Below, one piece after another: positions 7,601-15,500 of a stretch of 41,420 nt of DNA. Both the position numbers and the translations under genes were made by a program. The first letter of the stretch is position 1; every line of letters begins with the position of its first letter. Below the pieces are notes generated by a model. The model was not told where the DNA came from, made no database searches, and saw only the letters and a program-made list of their open reading frames with translations. This stretch comes from an uncultured Verrucomicrobiota bacterium (GTDB lineage Bacteria > Verrucomicrobiota > Verrucomicrobiia > Limisphaerales > UBA9464), in assembly GCA_903835555.1 (NCBI GenBank), contig CAILNN010000211.1, forward strand, positions 1 through 41,420, written 5' to 3'.

Positions 7601-10280
7601 CTGGCAAGGCGACTACACGCTTGACTACAACTACGAGGCCCCATTCTGGGCAGCATTGGCATGCAATCATGTGGAACTAACCGATAACTATGACCAACCG
7701 CTGCTCGACCAGATATCTCGCGGGCGCGCAACCGCCCGGCATATTCTCGGAACGAACAGCGGAATCTATTTCTACACCCACCTGATCCCAGCGCCTGGGT
7801 GGAGTGATGACCCCGGTTCTTTCTGGGGCCAGAAGTCGTGTTCGCTGTTTGCCGCCGTCAATTGCGCGATGCGATGGAAGTACACGCTGGACACAAACTA
7901 CGCGGCAAAGGTCTATCCGTATCTCAAAGGCGTTGCCGATTTTTGGGATAGCTACTTGGTCCTCCGAGGCAATCAATATATGGATTTTCATGATTCAGCC
8001 TGGGAACAATCAGGAGATGACACCAATCCAGCGACCACGCTGGCGTTTATTCACCTCGTTTATCCGGCTCTCGTGCAGATGTCCGAGGCCCTGAATGTGG
8101 ATGCAGAGAGCCGCACGCGATGGAATGACATCGACTTCCGCCTGGCACCACTGTCCATTGTGCCCGCTGAGAGTATTGCCAGCTTGAATAACTTGGGGCC
8201 GCCCTACAACGCGGCGGACGTCCAAGTGATCCGCGCCTCTGCAGTGGGCACGGCATTCCCCACGCCGGCGGTTGCTTTGTACCACGATCACCTGCTGCGT
8301 AACAGCAGCGCGGGAATGGGTCCTTGTCAGGTCGTCTACCCCGGCTGGAACGTGGGGCTTGAGAGTGATCCGGCCACCCTACGTGCTGCGTCCAATACCA
8401 TCTGGCTGGCGGCTCAATGGCTCGATAACAATAACGCCTGTAACTTTTATCCGGGAGCAGCCTGCGTGGGCTACGACCCGAGCGCTATTTTGTCGAACCT
8501 TGACACGTTGCTAACGGACTATCAGTATCCTAATTCAATGCTCGACCTGGGCGGTGGCGGAACCGAGGATTACTCGATTGTTCCGGGTACCTTGGCGGCG
8601 ATGTTCGTCCAAAGCTACCAGACCAACATCCACATTTTCCCCAACTGGCCCTCCAACCAATCCGCTGCATTTGGCAACCTCAATGCCTGTGGCGGGTTCC
8701 TAGTCTCCGGCGCGATCACTCTCGGCTCGCCCAACTATGTACGAATCCAAAGTACTGCGGGCCAAATACTTAATCTCATGAATCCGTGGCCGGGTACCAC
8801 CGTGCGGTGTGTCTCGAGTCTTTCCAGTACCAGCACCCTCTCAGGCACCATACTGACGTATCCAACTCAGCCTGGTGAGGTGTTAACCATGGACCCTACC
8901 TCGGTCACAAGCCTGCCCGCACCATCAACCTTGACAGCTATGACCAACGGCTACGCGGTGGCCCTCAACTGGAATCCCGTTCCGGGTGCTGCCGCATACA
9001 ACGTCAAACGATCCATCTCAAGCGCTGGCCCATTTTTGGTTGTGGCCAGCGGTATCACTGCCGGTACTTACACCGATCCCGATGTTGGTTATCGCACGAC
9101 CTACTATTATGCAGTCTCCGCTTTGGCGCCCGGATTCGAAAGCTCCAATTCCCCGATCGCCACGGTGATAACACCGTCTGGGCCGCTGCTGATCAACCCT
9201 TCTTTCGAGCAACAGACCGTGGCTCCTGGCTCCTATGCTATTGAAAACCCAGCGGGTTGGAACGTGTTTGGACAGTCGGGAGGCGCAGTGGTCGCCATCA
9301 TCCATCCAGCACCCGGCGACGGACGATTCATTGCCTATCCACCACCCGGGTCACAGGGCGAAAATTATTGCCAGATCTACATGAACCAAGCCAGTGGGTC
9401 GGCAACAGTTTATCAGGATTTGGGACCGGCCAATCGATATCAGCCGGGAGTCACGTACACATTGACGGCAGCATTTGGTCTGGAGAGTGGGCGATTTCCC
9501 AACGGCACGCTCGCGCTTTACAACTCGGAGTTGGTTGCGCTCGCCTCCCAGGTCATCACTTCGGCCACGCTCGCGTCCAACACCTTCACCCCTTTCAGCG
9601 TGACCTATACTGCCACAGGCAACGAGGGCGGTAATGGAGACATTGTGGTCGGGTTCAGCACCGCCGGGGCAGGGGCGGGAACGTCCTTTGACATCGACAA
9701 TGTGCGGTTGTCCGAAAACGTTTCGCCCAGCACAAATGCCTTTTTGACCTCGGTCACCTTGAGTCCATCCGGAGGTCTGACCCCATCCTTCGCCTCGAAT
9801 ATCCTAAGTTATACGGCGGTGGAACCCTATGGCAGTGCGCCGACGGTGACCGTGACCGACGCCGGCCTCAATGCGACCCATTGGCTGATCTACAACGGAA
9901 CGACCAATCTATTGGTTTCCAGCGTGCCGAGCGCGGCGCTTGCGTTAAACCCGAATCCATTGGTGACAAACGTCGTGCGGTTGCAAGTCGTGGCGAGCGA
10001 TGGCGTCACGACGCAGACCTACACGGTTAATGTGAAAGAGCTGCCCAGCCAGGCCGAACCAGCGCTGGCGAGCCAAGTAAGCGGAGGGATACTGAACTTA
10101 AGCTGGCCAATCGATCACCTGGGCTATCGGTTGTTGGTACAAACCAACAACCTGGACCTGGGAGTCAGTAGTCACCTGAGCGACTGGGGGACGGTACCCG
10201 GCTCGACCACCACCAATTCGGCGACCCTCAGTCTCATCACGAGCAATCGAAACGAATATTACCGCCTCGTTTATCCGTGA
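1683..10280 (+). CDS. Giant secreted GH3 + GH95-like multidomain glycoside hydrolase (2865 aa)
   Basis: Signal peptide to about residue 37 (LSAQ). An N-terminal GH3 beta-glucosidase/xylosidase module spans about 50-690: KHFVCNDQETDR, the nucleophile motif LSDW (Asp265), the GH3 C-terminal domain, and a fibronectin-III-like cap with PQLYLGLP. Binding modules follow: F5/8-type (CBM32-like) about 709-835, CBM6-like about 840-990 (RIEAEDFD, NSGDWLEY) and a second F5/8 about 998-1135. A ~190-residue NPSFE domain (about 1150-1330) is repeated at about 2502-2680. An Ig-like domain sits at about 1331-1425. From about 1455 begins a second enzyme of six-hairpin GH95-like type: an N-terminal beta-sandwich interrupted by a LamG insert (about 1610-1830) and an alpha/alpha barrel (about 1910-2330, with HTAWWSNFW and YNYEAPFWAAL). 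Fn3 (about 2413-2500), a cadherin-like sandwich (about 2685-2795) and a Verrucomicrobia-style terminal module close it. GH3 is secure; the GH95 family assignment and its catalytic residues are less so. No Shine-Dalgarno. Confidence 0.9.
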   Translation: MSNSIAQRSLLHVSASATHWFFVAASLFGWAPRLSAQWTNTNLPPGQRAAALVAAMTQAEQLAMVSGGPYVYIGNIPGNSRLGIPPLNFQDGPAGCGDSDTGVTAFPSPVCLAATWDITLARTYGTYVGQEERGKGGQVILGPMMNMARAYQDGRNTEGYGEDPFLASAIASADVQGIQSQGVMANIKHFVCNDQETDRFSISADSDERTRQEIYYQPFRACVQAGVGSIMASYNRINGRHSCESAALNATVRKLWGFDGFILSDWAAYFGTATAANNGLDIDMYNGAFSRVPLGNAIAHGSVLTSEIADKVRHILTARFQNGDFDNPSKGNINAIVTNAAHRQFALDCAAAGTVLLQNNHAVLPLKSGSVHSIAVIGSVASTAPISTAYGSSEVVLPYNITPLQGIANRARTAGINAINFSQGDGGHIPAAVALARSSDVAILCVGQQTGESLDRASLSLPNDDDALISAVAAVNTNTIVVLYCSSATLMPWSTNIAASLVAWFPGQENGNALAQVLFGDVNPSGRLPVTFPAAASQVPANTTAQFPGVNGHAAYSEGLNIGYRWYDANNVAPLFPFGHGLSYTTFGYSNLTVNAVSPSGQVRIGFDLTNTGTQAAAEVPQLYLGLPSATGEPPKLLKGFKKVKLSPGESQPVSFQLDWQDLANWDPVARSWIVTPGNFPVLVGASSRDLRLTGAFTVDSVPSSDLANLALHQAVTASSGNNPMPVAVDGNSTTGWNSSATDPQWLLVDMGLMKDLSRVRLQWNTNYASAYSIQLSSDASTWATIVSRNEAQGGLEDILVSGRGRYLRLLCTRQGVEGVGYGVQEFEVYAQPQTPFHGTAVALPARIEAEDFDTGGQGVGYHTTAAGNLGGAYRTNEDVGIEITTDTGGGYDIGVLNSGDWLEYTVNAPDLSAIYSLSFRVASPADGGQLRVRLDGALLGTANIPNTGGSQNWQTITLPTVPIDGGTGSRSLRLEVVHGGFNLNWIELDRVQLCASNNIALNQPTWASSVQSSSTLPKAAFDGDCRSYWWSSSAPAQWVMVDLGAIVNVARIRLDWVTQNWNNNGYGQAAYSQNYSLQFSIDGVTWTNAYSTTNGIGSLSDLAVAGNTRYVRMNSTQDVNGNGVGLYEFEVYSGLPMVTFTNPAPQAIANPSFEAQIVSEASYLLGDPLFWQSALLPGTVDALVNPGPPGGGEPWPSSAPPGLNGTNFCQIYMTAAGGGGLVYQNTGIQYQPGTTYQLTSAFGLQTNQIFDIGSTFGFYNSALAAITTKTVSPTNLVPGAFTDQSVSYTATGGEGGNGTIIIGFYASPAAAGGSYFDFDQVRLVTTAASNHPPVIIHQPASLTSLAGGTVTFRGEADGNAPLIYQWQADGGSGFTNLVNGGGVAGATSSVLSLTNVTSQSASAYRLVVTSGSNSIVSAVATLTVVPFLNQPSVPDPISVGPTLAATVVGSHTAPPTRLPTSGVTDAPVIGNGDMAIMVGGPASALKFYVGKADFFGVLRGSIMPVGSLTLSAPALSGSSYLLNQNVGPATVTGLFANGASALSITSWVATAENTAVLQLNNGGSQPLSLTSQLLDGFAGSAGNPATYGSTNNSTWLKVSPDTVYLELGNQLHDALGTAPFIGKLADLRLFDEALSASALAALDSPGAPTPLIGWSPTHIGAASLMGNASLNPEDSHGGSVSLPGGADDEVAIGDLPLPENQFTVSIWVNVAAPNVSGNIVTAQIPYPETYGATFPYPYVRGLTLKLVNGKLSATLNQSGYLDFSSPYLTFSEDPVNAFTTAASTPLPANQWVQAAVTYDGNTLSLFTNGAPVGVPVVFPTGATDGMMGWNKMVTHLGDTSVINNGCAPQGVLMQSVVGATATTNSQGALVFTVPAGGQAIIVLAAVTDRNDTNYFATAQRQTQQATTASLDVLSEAHTAWWSNFWSKSFVQIPNQKIQDNWYASLYLLACCSRSNTPAPGLWGNFITTTTPAWQGDYTLDYNYEAPFWAALACNHVELTDNYDQPLLDQISRGRATARHILGTNSGIYFYTHLIPAPGWSDDPGSFWGQKSCSLFAAVNCAMRWKYTLDTNYAAKVYPYLKGVADFWDSYLVLRGNQYMDFHDSAWEQSGDDTNPATTLAFIHLVYPALVQMSEALNVDAESRTRWNDIDFRLAPLSIVPAESIASLNNLGPPYNAADVQVIRASAVGTAFPTPAVALYHDHLLRNSSAGMGPCQVVYPGWNVGLESDPATLRAASNTIWLAAQWLDNNNACNFYPGAACVGYDPSAILSNLDTLLTDYQYPNSMLDLGGGGTEDYSIVPGTLAAMFVQSYQTNIHIFPNWPSNQSAAFGNLNACGGFLVSGAITLGSPNYVRIQSTAGQILNLMNPWPGTTVRCVSSLSSTSTLSGTILTYPTQPGEVLTMDPTSVTSLPAPSTLTAMTNGYAVALNWNPVPGAAAYNVKRSISSAGPFLVVASGITAGTYTDPDVGYRTTYYYAVSALAPGFESSNSPIATVITPSGPLLINPSFEQQTVAPGSYAIENPAGWNVFGQSGGAVVAIIHPAPGDGRFIAYPPPGSQGENYCQIYMNQASGSATVYQDLGPANRYQPGVTYTLTAAFGLESGRFPNGTLALYNSELVALASQVITSATLASNTFTPFSVTYTATGNEGGNGDIVVGFSTAGAGAGTSFDIDNVRLSENVSPSTNAFLTSVTLSPSGGLTPSFASNILSYTAVEPYGSAPTVTVTDAGLNATHWLIYNGTTNLLVSSVPSAALALNPNPLVTNVVRLQVVASDGVTTQTYTVNVKELPSQAEPALASQVSGGILNLSWPIDHLGYRLLVQTNNLDLGVSSHLSDWGTVPGSTTTNSATLSLITSNRNEYYRLVYP

Positions 10281-10361
10281 TTAACGAAAGATTAACATTT
10301 ATACACTCTATTCTATTTCTACCCCGTAACTTTGCCAGAAAAAGGTACTTGGAATCTCTGC

Positions 10362-10378
10362 CAACCCCGCAGGGGTTG
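10362..10378. repeat. CAACCCC/GGGGTTG hairpin repeat
   Basis: Perfect 7-bp inverted repeat (CAACCCC and GGGGTTG) with a 3-nt loop, lying between the giant hydrolase and the sulfatase pseudogene. A related, imperfect copy lies at 16405-16420 and a half copy near 16360, also intergenic. This fits a short interspersed hairpin element. It could also act as a transcription terminator, but no T-run follows directly. Confidence 0.5.
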
Positions 10379-10386
10379 AAAGAGAT

Positions 10387-11092
10387 TCAGGCGACGAGAT
10401 TAAACCACACTGTGCCTATTAAGCGTAAATCCTCCTCGCTGGGTCCGCCCCCAAATTGTTGCCCAAAATGCTCTTTGAACGGGTTAATCGCCGGACCAAT
10501 CGCGCGTTCGTTCACGAACGATCCCTGCACAGAATCCCACCAGCGGTCGTGGTTTGACGACAATTCCTTGATGACTTCTGGATGCGTTCCCTTGACGTCC
10601 GTGGTCTCGCCGGGATCCGACGCGACATCGAAGAGCATCCAATGCGGTTCACCCGCGTCATCCGGCGAAACCAGATGCCATCTCGGGGTCCGTACGGCGC
10701 AGGTTTTGTATTTGGCGGAGGTCGGGTCTCCATTCTTGGGCCACCGGCCCAGATTGGTAAATAATGTTCGATCGTTCCACGGTGCCTCCGGATTTTTAAG
10801 GAGCGGGACCAGAGAACGCCCCTCGATTTGGGCACGAGCCCTACGGGACAGTTTTGCGCCCGCGATTTCCGCAATCGTCGTGAAGTCGGTCGATGTTCGG
10901 CGTCCGGCGTACCGGATGCCCATGGCAAGACATGTCGCCATAGCCTTGATCATCGGTGAGGATGAAAATGATGTTGGGGCTTGTCGCTGCGACGGACGCC
11001 CAGGGAACCATCCAAGCCACCATCCCTGCAAGGCCCAGCCATAGCCAACGGGTTGCACTTGGCACCTGACAGAACGGATGCGACGTAGTCAT
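10387..11092 (-). pseudogene. Sulfatase pseudogene with internal deletion
   Basis: The start at 11092 opens a signal peptide (hydrophobic [14 protein letters not shown], ending SVAA) followed directly by the sulfatase N-terminus [14 protein letters not shown] and [10 protein letters not shown]. Around base 10890 the sequence passes, in a different frame, into a sulfatase C-terminal region with [33 protein letters not shown] and a tail to 10387. About 300 residues expected between these blocks are missing, including the CxPSR formylglycine site and most metal ligands, and the two halves are out of frame. The remaining product cannot be an active sulfatase. Confidence 0.88.
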
Positions 11093-11112
11093 TCGATCAA
11101 CAGAAAAATGAA
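11087..11112. repeat. 26-bp dispersed repeat, copy at the sulfatase start
   Basis: AGTCATTCGA, six variable bases, then GAAAAATGAA. It spans the start codon and upstream side of the sulfatase pseudogene. 23 of 26 positions match the copy at 12230-12255. The first 10 bases also recur at 1459-1468. Confidence 0.5.
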
Positions 11113-11245
11113 CGCTCAGAGATTGACGCCAATAATGATAAAAGCTGTGTAATTCGCCGTTAATCTGCGGTTCATCCTGAGAGCGTACCCCGAATTCTCT
11201 CGGCGGATCGGCAGAGGAACCGTAGGGACTGGCAGTACCAATCAA

Positions 11246-11301
11246 CCGGACCGGTAATTGACACAAACCTGAAAACGATATAGATTGGTCCATGACCGGT
11301 C
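11246..11301 (+). promoter_or_regulatory. Putative promoter and operator of the toxin-antitoxin pair
   Basis: TTGACA at 11258-11263, with TAGATT at 11281-11286 after a 17-nt spacer, resembles a sigma-70 promoter. It is flanked by an ACCGG-A-CCGGT inverted repeat (11245-11255) and a perfect palindrome GACCGGTC (11294-11301). Both share the ACCGGT core, the layout expected if the antitoxin or its complex autorepresses. The antitoxin ATG follows at 11328. Assignment is from sequence pattern only. Confidence 0.4.
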
Positions 11302-11327
11302 GAAACAATTACGCATAGAGATGAAGT

Positions 11328-11579
11328 ATGGTAACCACTATTCCAGCTTCAGAAGCCAAAGCAAAATTCTCGGAACTTCTTGACCGGGTGCGAAGCGGCG
11401 AGAGTTTTTCGATCACACTGCACGGCGAGGAGACCGCAAAACTCGTTCCCGCCAAGCGCGCCAGTCTTGAACAAATTCAGGACACCATCGCGCAAATGAA
11501 GGCGTCGCGTAATCTGCTCAATCCTCCCGGAATGCCGGCCATCAAGGTCAAGGATTTGCGCAGCGAGGGACGTCCGTGA
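11328..11579 (+). CDS. Type II antitoxin, Phd/YefM-type
   Basis: An 83-residue protein whose N-terminus IPASEAKAKFSELLDRV and following GESFSITLHGEETAKLVP match the Phd/YefM antitoxin DNA-binding fold, in which the N-terminal half dimerises and binds operator DNA. The C-terminal part (about 45-83) is the expected flexible toxin-neutralising tail. Its stop codon overlaps the GTG start of the downstream PIN toxin by 4 bp, the usual translationally coupled order. An AGAG element 8 nt before the ATG is a weak ribosome-binding site. Autoregulation through the ACCGGT repeats upstream is inferred. Confidence 0.88.
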   Translation: MVTTIPASEAKAKFSELLDRVRSGESFSITLHGEETAKLVPAKRASLEQIQDTIAQMKASRNLLNPPGMPAIKVKDLRSEGRP

Positions 11580-12010
11580 ATTTCGTTCTGGATTCGTCAC
11601 TGGCGCTGGCGTTTGTTCTGGAGGACGAGGCGACGCCCGTCACCGATCAGGTTTTGGACAGCCTCGGACAGGGTGCCGAGGCATATGTGCCTGCATTGTG
11701 GCGATGGGAAGTAGCAAATGTGCTCTGCTTGGCGGAACATCGTAACCGCATCGCTTCGGCGGATACACATCGGCATATGACCCGCCTGAAGATGCTTCCG
11801 ATGGTAATGGATGACGCCGCGCATGACGAAGCATGGAATGCCACACTTCAGTTGGCCAAAAGACATAAGCTCACAATCTATGACGCGGCCTATCTCGAAT
11901 TGGCGATTCGCCGCGACGTCCCGCTGGGTACACTCGACCTTGAACTGAGGGCAGCGGCAATGACCGAGCAGGTTCCTTTACTTCCCCCAAACCTGGTTCG
12001 ACTTTGTTAG
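11576..12010 (+). CDS. vapC: VapC-type PIN-domain ribonuclease toxin
   Basis: A 144-residue PIN-domain protein starting at GTG 11576, overlapping the antitoxin stop. The four acidic residues of the PIN active site are visible: Asp6 (VLDSS), Glu45 (WEVANVL), Asp103 (IYDAAYLELA) and Asp121 (LGTLDLEL). They would bind Mg2+ for endoribonucleolytic cleavage, typically of tRNA or rRNA in VapC toxins; the target here cannot be read from sequence. Full family length and no missing motif, so probably functional. It sits beside the decayed sulfatase and a repeat-rich gap, an accessory-region setting. Confidence 0.9.
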   Translation: MNFVLDSSLALAFVLEDEATPVTDQVLDSLGQGAEAYVPALWRWEVANVLCLAEHRNRIASADTHRHMTRLKMLPMVMDDAAHDEAWNATLQLAKRHKLTIYDAAYLELAIRRDVPLGTLDLELRAAAMTEQVPLLPPNLVRLC

Positions 12011-12065
12011 GCTTTCGATGGCATTCCCACCAATCGCGACCTCGGATTCGCGATCATGCCAGCCG

Positions 12066-12125
12066 ACGTCGCGGCAGCGTCCTGGAGTGCGCAGGCGCAG
12101 GCTTCGCGTCGCCTGCGCTCTGGAT
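12066..12125. repeat. REP-like hairpin element
   Basis: Contains a perfect 9-bp stem GCGCAGGCG (12089-12097) with CGCCTGCGC (12110-12118), loop 12 nt, flanked by GCAGCGTCCTGGAGT and TCTGGA. The motif 'gcgtcctggagtgcg' followed by a variable GC stem is reminiscent of interspersed hairpin repeats common in Verrucomicrobia genomes. That comparison is from memory, not a search. Confidence 0.5.
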
Positions 12126-12229
12126 TCACGGTGGCAGGTGGGCTTCCCTTCACCTGAACCCCTGAGATGAACCGCAGAGCTTCTTCCTCAGCTTCGTGGT
12201 CATGACAGTTGTCAAAAAAGAAGCGATGG

Positions 12230-12255
12230 AGTCATTCGACCGACCGAAAAATGAA
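12230..12255. repeat. 26-bp dispersed repeat, second copy
   Basis: Matches 11087-11112 at 23 of 26 positions: AGTCATTCGA, six variable bases, GAAAAATGAA. On the minus strand both read as an AT-rich leader into TCGAATGACT. Here no gene follows; a minus-strand ATG at this place stops after a few codons. Confidence 0.5.
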
Positions 12256-12404
12256 TTCTCCAATGCGAGTCTTGTGCCCACCGTCGGTTGAAACCCCTTC
12301 GTGTGCGGCAAGGCGGCATTTTTCGCATCCGCGGAGGTAAAAAGCGTCATGATATAACCGCAACCAATTGAATTTAAGCAACATCAGTAGGGCGCGACTC
12401 CCCT

Positions 12405-12475
12405 CCGTAACGCCGGCTTTCCAGCCTGCCGTACCGGAGGTCTCCAGACCTGCTCGGCGGTCCGAACCACGCCGC
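12405..12475. repeat. GC-rich double-hairpin intergenic repeat
   Basis: Two adjacent small stem-loops: GGCT/AGCC around TTCC (in CCGGCTTTCCAGCC), and AGGTCT/AGACCT around CC (about 12438-12451). They are separated by CTGCCGTACCGG, with CTCGGCGG after. The paired, similar hairpins are typical of REP/BIME-like intergenic repeats. Only one copy is in this window, so repetitiveness is inferred. Confidence 0.4.
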
Positions 12476-12565
12476 CCCCCGCACGCCATACCTAGCCTGA
12501 CCCCGAAAACTGAATTTTGGAATGACTATTGTATGAATTGCTTGGATTTGTATCGTTTCGGGAAA

Positions 12566-15500
12566 ATGAACCGCCATCGGCCTACGACGTTATCGACACG
12601 TGCGGCAACTGCCTTGCGAGCATTGGTCCTGTTGATCGTTTTCGTCTATTCCAAATCCGCCACCTCACTCGCCCAAGGCTTTCGCATTACCGATGTGACC
12701 CGCGCAGATGGACGGGTCGTCGTCCACCACGAATCCGCCTCGGAGTTCTACCACATTCTCCAGCGTGTGGACCTGCAGACCGGTGCCGCAATCCCGATCG
12801 CCTTAAAACCGGGTGTTCCCAATGTCGGAAGTCTTGAGGACCCAAACCCACCGGTGGCATCGGGGTACTACCGCGTGGTGCGTGTCCCCAATGACAATCC
12901 TGGTGATATCGATAACGACGGCATCGATGACCTTTATGAGCAGAGCCATCCCCCTCTAAATCCCTTCAATCCCAGGGATGCCGGGCAGATTTCTCCCGTC
13001 ACAGGACGGACCTATTCGGACGACTACCTTCGCGATGGCTCGAACCTCGCCCTCTACCCCTACCTCGTGGGTAGGGGAATGCACGACGTCACCGGTCCTG
13101 CCGCCGATGGCGGGATGATGGGCTATGCGGAATCAAACCAGAGATCGGCTGGCATTCATGACCGCCAATGGGCACGTGCCTTTGTGGTCGCCGGACGTCA
13201 GCCCGGCGACAAGCGGGTCGCTTTCGTGGTGGTGGAAACCGGGCAACTCTTTCATTCGATCACGCAGGGGGTCATCGACCTGATCAACGCAGATGACGAA
13301 CTCAAGGACTATTACTCTGCCGATAATATCGTCCTCAGCGCCACCCACACGCACGGTGGTGCGGGAGGACACTCCCATCACGTGTTGTATAATATCTCCA
13401 TTGGCGGCTTCGCCTGGCAGACATACGACGCCATGGTTCACGGCATCTATATGGCCATTAAAAAGGCCCATCGCGACCTGGCTCCGGGACGCATCTCCTT
13501 AAACGAAGGCAATCTGGACGATGCCAATGAGAACCGCCAGGCGAACGCCTTCCTCCAAAACGTCGAAATCACTCAACCGGAGCTCGGAAATCCCTTTGGC
13601 AACGATAATCGGGACACCAAAATGGTCTGCCTGCGTTTTGAACATGTGAATCGTGAAGAGATCGGAATGTTCAACTGGTTCCCAGTCCACGGCGTTTCGT
13701 TCTCCAAGGAGAACCACCTTCTGACGAGCGACAACAAGGGCTTGGCGGCTTACCTCTTTGAACAACAAATGGGCACCTTTTACCCGGGCCACGGAGGTTA
13801 TCCCAACTCGTCCGGGTTTGTTGCAGGCTTTGCCAACTCAAACCCTGGGGATATGACGGCGAACCGCCGAACGTTGGAGCCCGGATGGCCAGCCAATGGA
13901 ACGGATGACGCGTGGCGTGCCAATCAGATTGGAACTCGCCAGTACGAAAAAGCTGTATCGCTCTACCGAGGAGTAGAAGGCACTCCCGCACGCGTTTTTG
14001 GCTCCGTCGATTACAGGCACGCCTACATTTCCTTCGCCTCCCTGCCAGTCAAACCGCTGAATCTTTATCCGTACAACGTTCCCGGCGTCGACTTTCCCGG
14101 CTCCACCACGAAGCCGCCCTGGCAGACCTACATTGGTGCCCTGGGCATCGATTTTGCCTCCGGAACCCTGGATGGCGAAGGAGCTCCAAAATTTGTTATC
14201 GATGCCTTCAGGTTGGTGACCGGAATCATCACTGATCCCGCCACAGCCGAGTTCTCCTTTTATCATTATCCAAAGGATGTCGCGCTGACCACCGGAACCA
14301 CAGCGATTGAAGGAATGACCTGGACTCCTCAGGTTATCCCCATCTCCATCCTCCGGATCGGAAATCTGGCGATTCTTTCGGTGCCCGGAGAGTTCACCAG
14401 CATGGCCGGTTCCAGGCTTCGAAAAACGGTGGAAGCGATTCTTGGTCCAGGCACTCACGCGGTCATCGCCGGTCTTGCCAACGACTATTCCGGTTATGTG
14501 ACGACGTATGAGGAATACGAGTTTCAAAGTCTCGGAAGTACCGGACTTTTGGAGCAGGGTTACGAGGCGGCTTCCACCCAATTTGGTGCCTTTACCCTGG
14601 CAGGCTATCAAACGAAATTCACGGAGTTGGCCCGCGCATTGGTCTCAGGGGAGAAGGTTGAAACCCTGCCCATGCCGCGGACCAGTCCGCCTATTTCCCC
14701 ACTTCTCAAAGCGGCAGACCCGATCTTGGACCTTCCACCGCTGCCCCAGACCCGAGCCGCCGAGTATAAGGGCAAGGCCGGTTGTCCGGATGGCCAATTC
14801 TTTGACCTATTGACTGGGTCCTGCTGGAGTTGTCCTGACGGCTACAATCGCACCATCTTCCCCGTAGACGGAAACTCCGCCTGCGAAAAACCAGCGTATT
14901 CCGTGTTCTCCTCCGCTACGCAGCATGGCCAGGCCGGATGCGGACCCGGCCAGTTCTTTGATCTGTTGACCGGTGCCTGCTGGAGCTGTCCGGACGGTTA
15001 CAATCGAACCATCTTCCCGGTCAACGGTGATTCCGCCTGCGAAAGGCCGGCTCAGACCGTCGATACCTATGCCACGAAATATGGTCCAGCCGGGTGTGGG
15101 CCGGGCCAGTTCTACGACATTTTTACCGCCGCTTGCTGGAGCTGTCCCGACGGTTACAACCGAACCATTTGGCCCGTCACGGGAGGGGCGGCCTGCGAAC
15201 GGCCAGCCTATTCCGTCTATTCCGCAGCCGATAGCACCCGGGGGAGCGGTATATTCGGAACCGACTGTCCCGGAGGCTACGTTTTTGATTTTATCTTGGG
15301 CCGCTGCTACCGATGCCCGAATGGCTACTCCAAGCTAATCTTTAAATCCTGGAATGATGGGAGTGCGTGTGAACATGTGGTCCCGGCCGACGACACATCC
15401 GCCACCCGGCACGACGGCTTATGTCCCAGTGGTCAGTTCCTGGACATCGGAACCGGCTATTGCTGGAGCTGCCCATCCGGTTACAATCGCACGATATTTC

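Larger units (their letters stand above)
12011..12565. other. Repeat-bearing intergenic region
   Basis: 555 bases without a convincing gene. It holds a long hairpin (12066-12125), a copy of the 26-bp dispersed repeat (12230-12255), and a GC-rich double-hairpin element (12405-12475). The frame of the ceramidase is open back to 12368, but this leader is Arg/Pro-rich repeat sequence, not protein-like. Confidence 0.5.

Noticed and set aside
10277..11044. Plus-strand 255-codon frame
   Set aside because: Antisense to the sulfatase remnant, whose protein motifs are clear on the minus strand.
12368..12565. N-terminal extension of the ceramidase
   Set aside because: Arg/Pro-rich translation of an intergenic repeat; a normal signal peptide starts at 12566.
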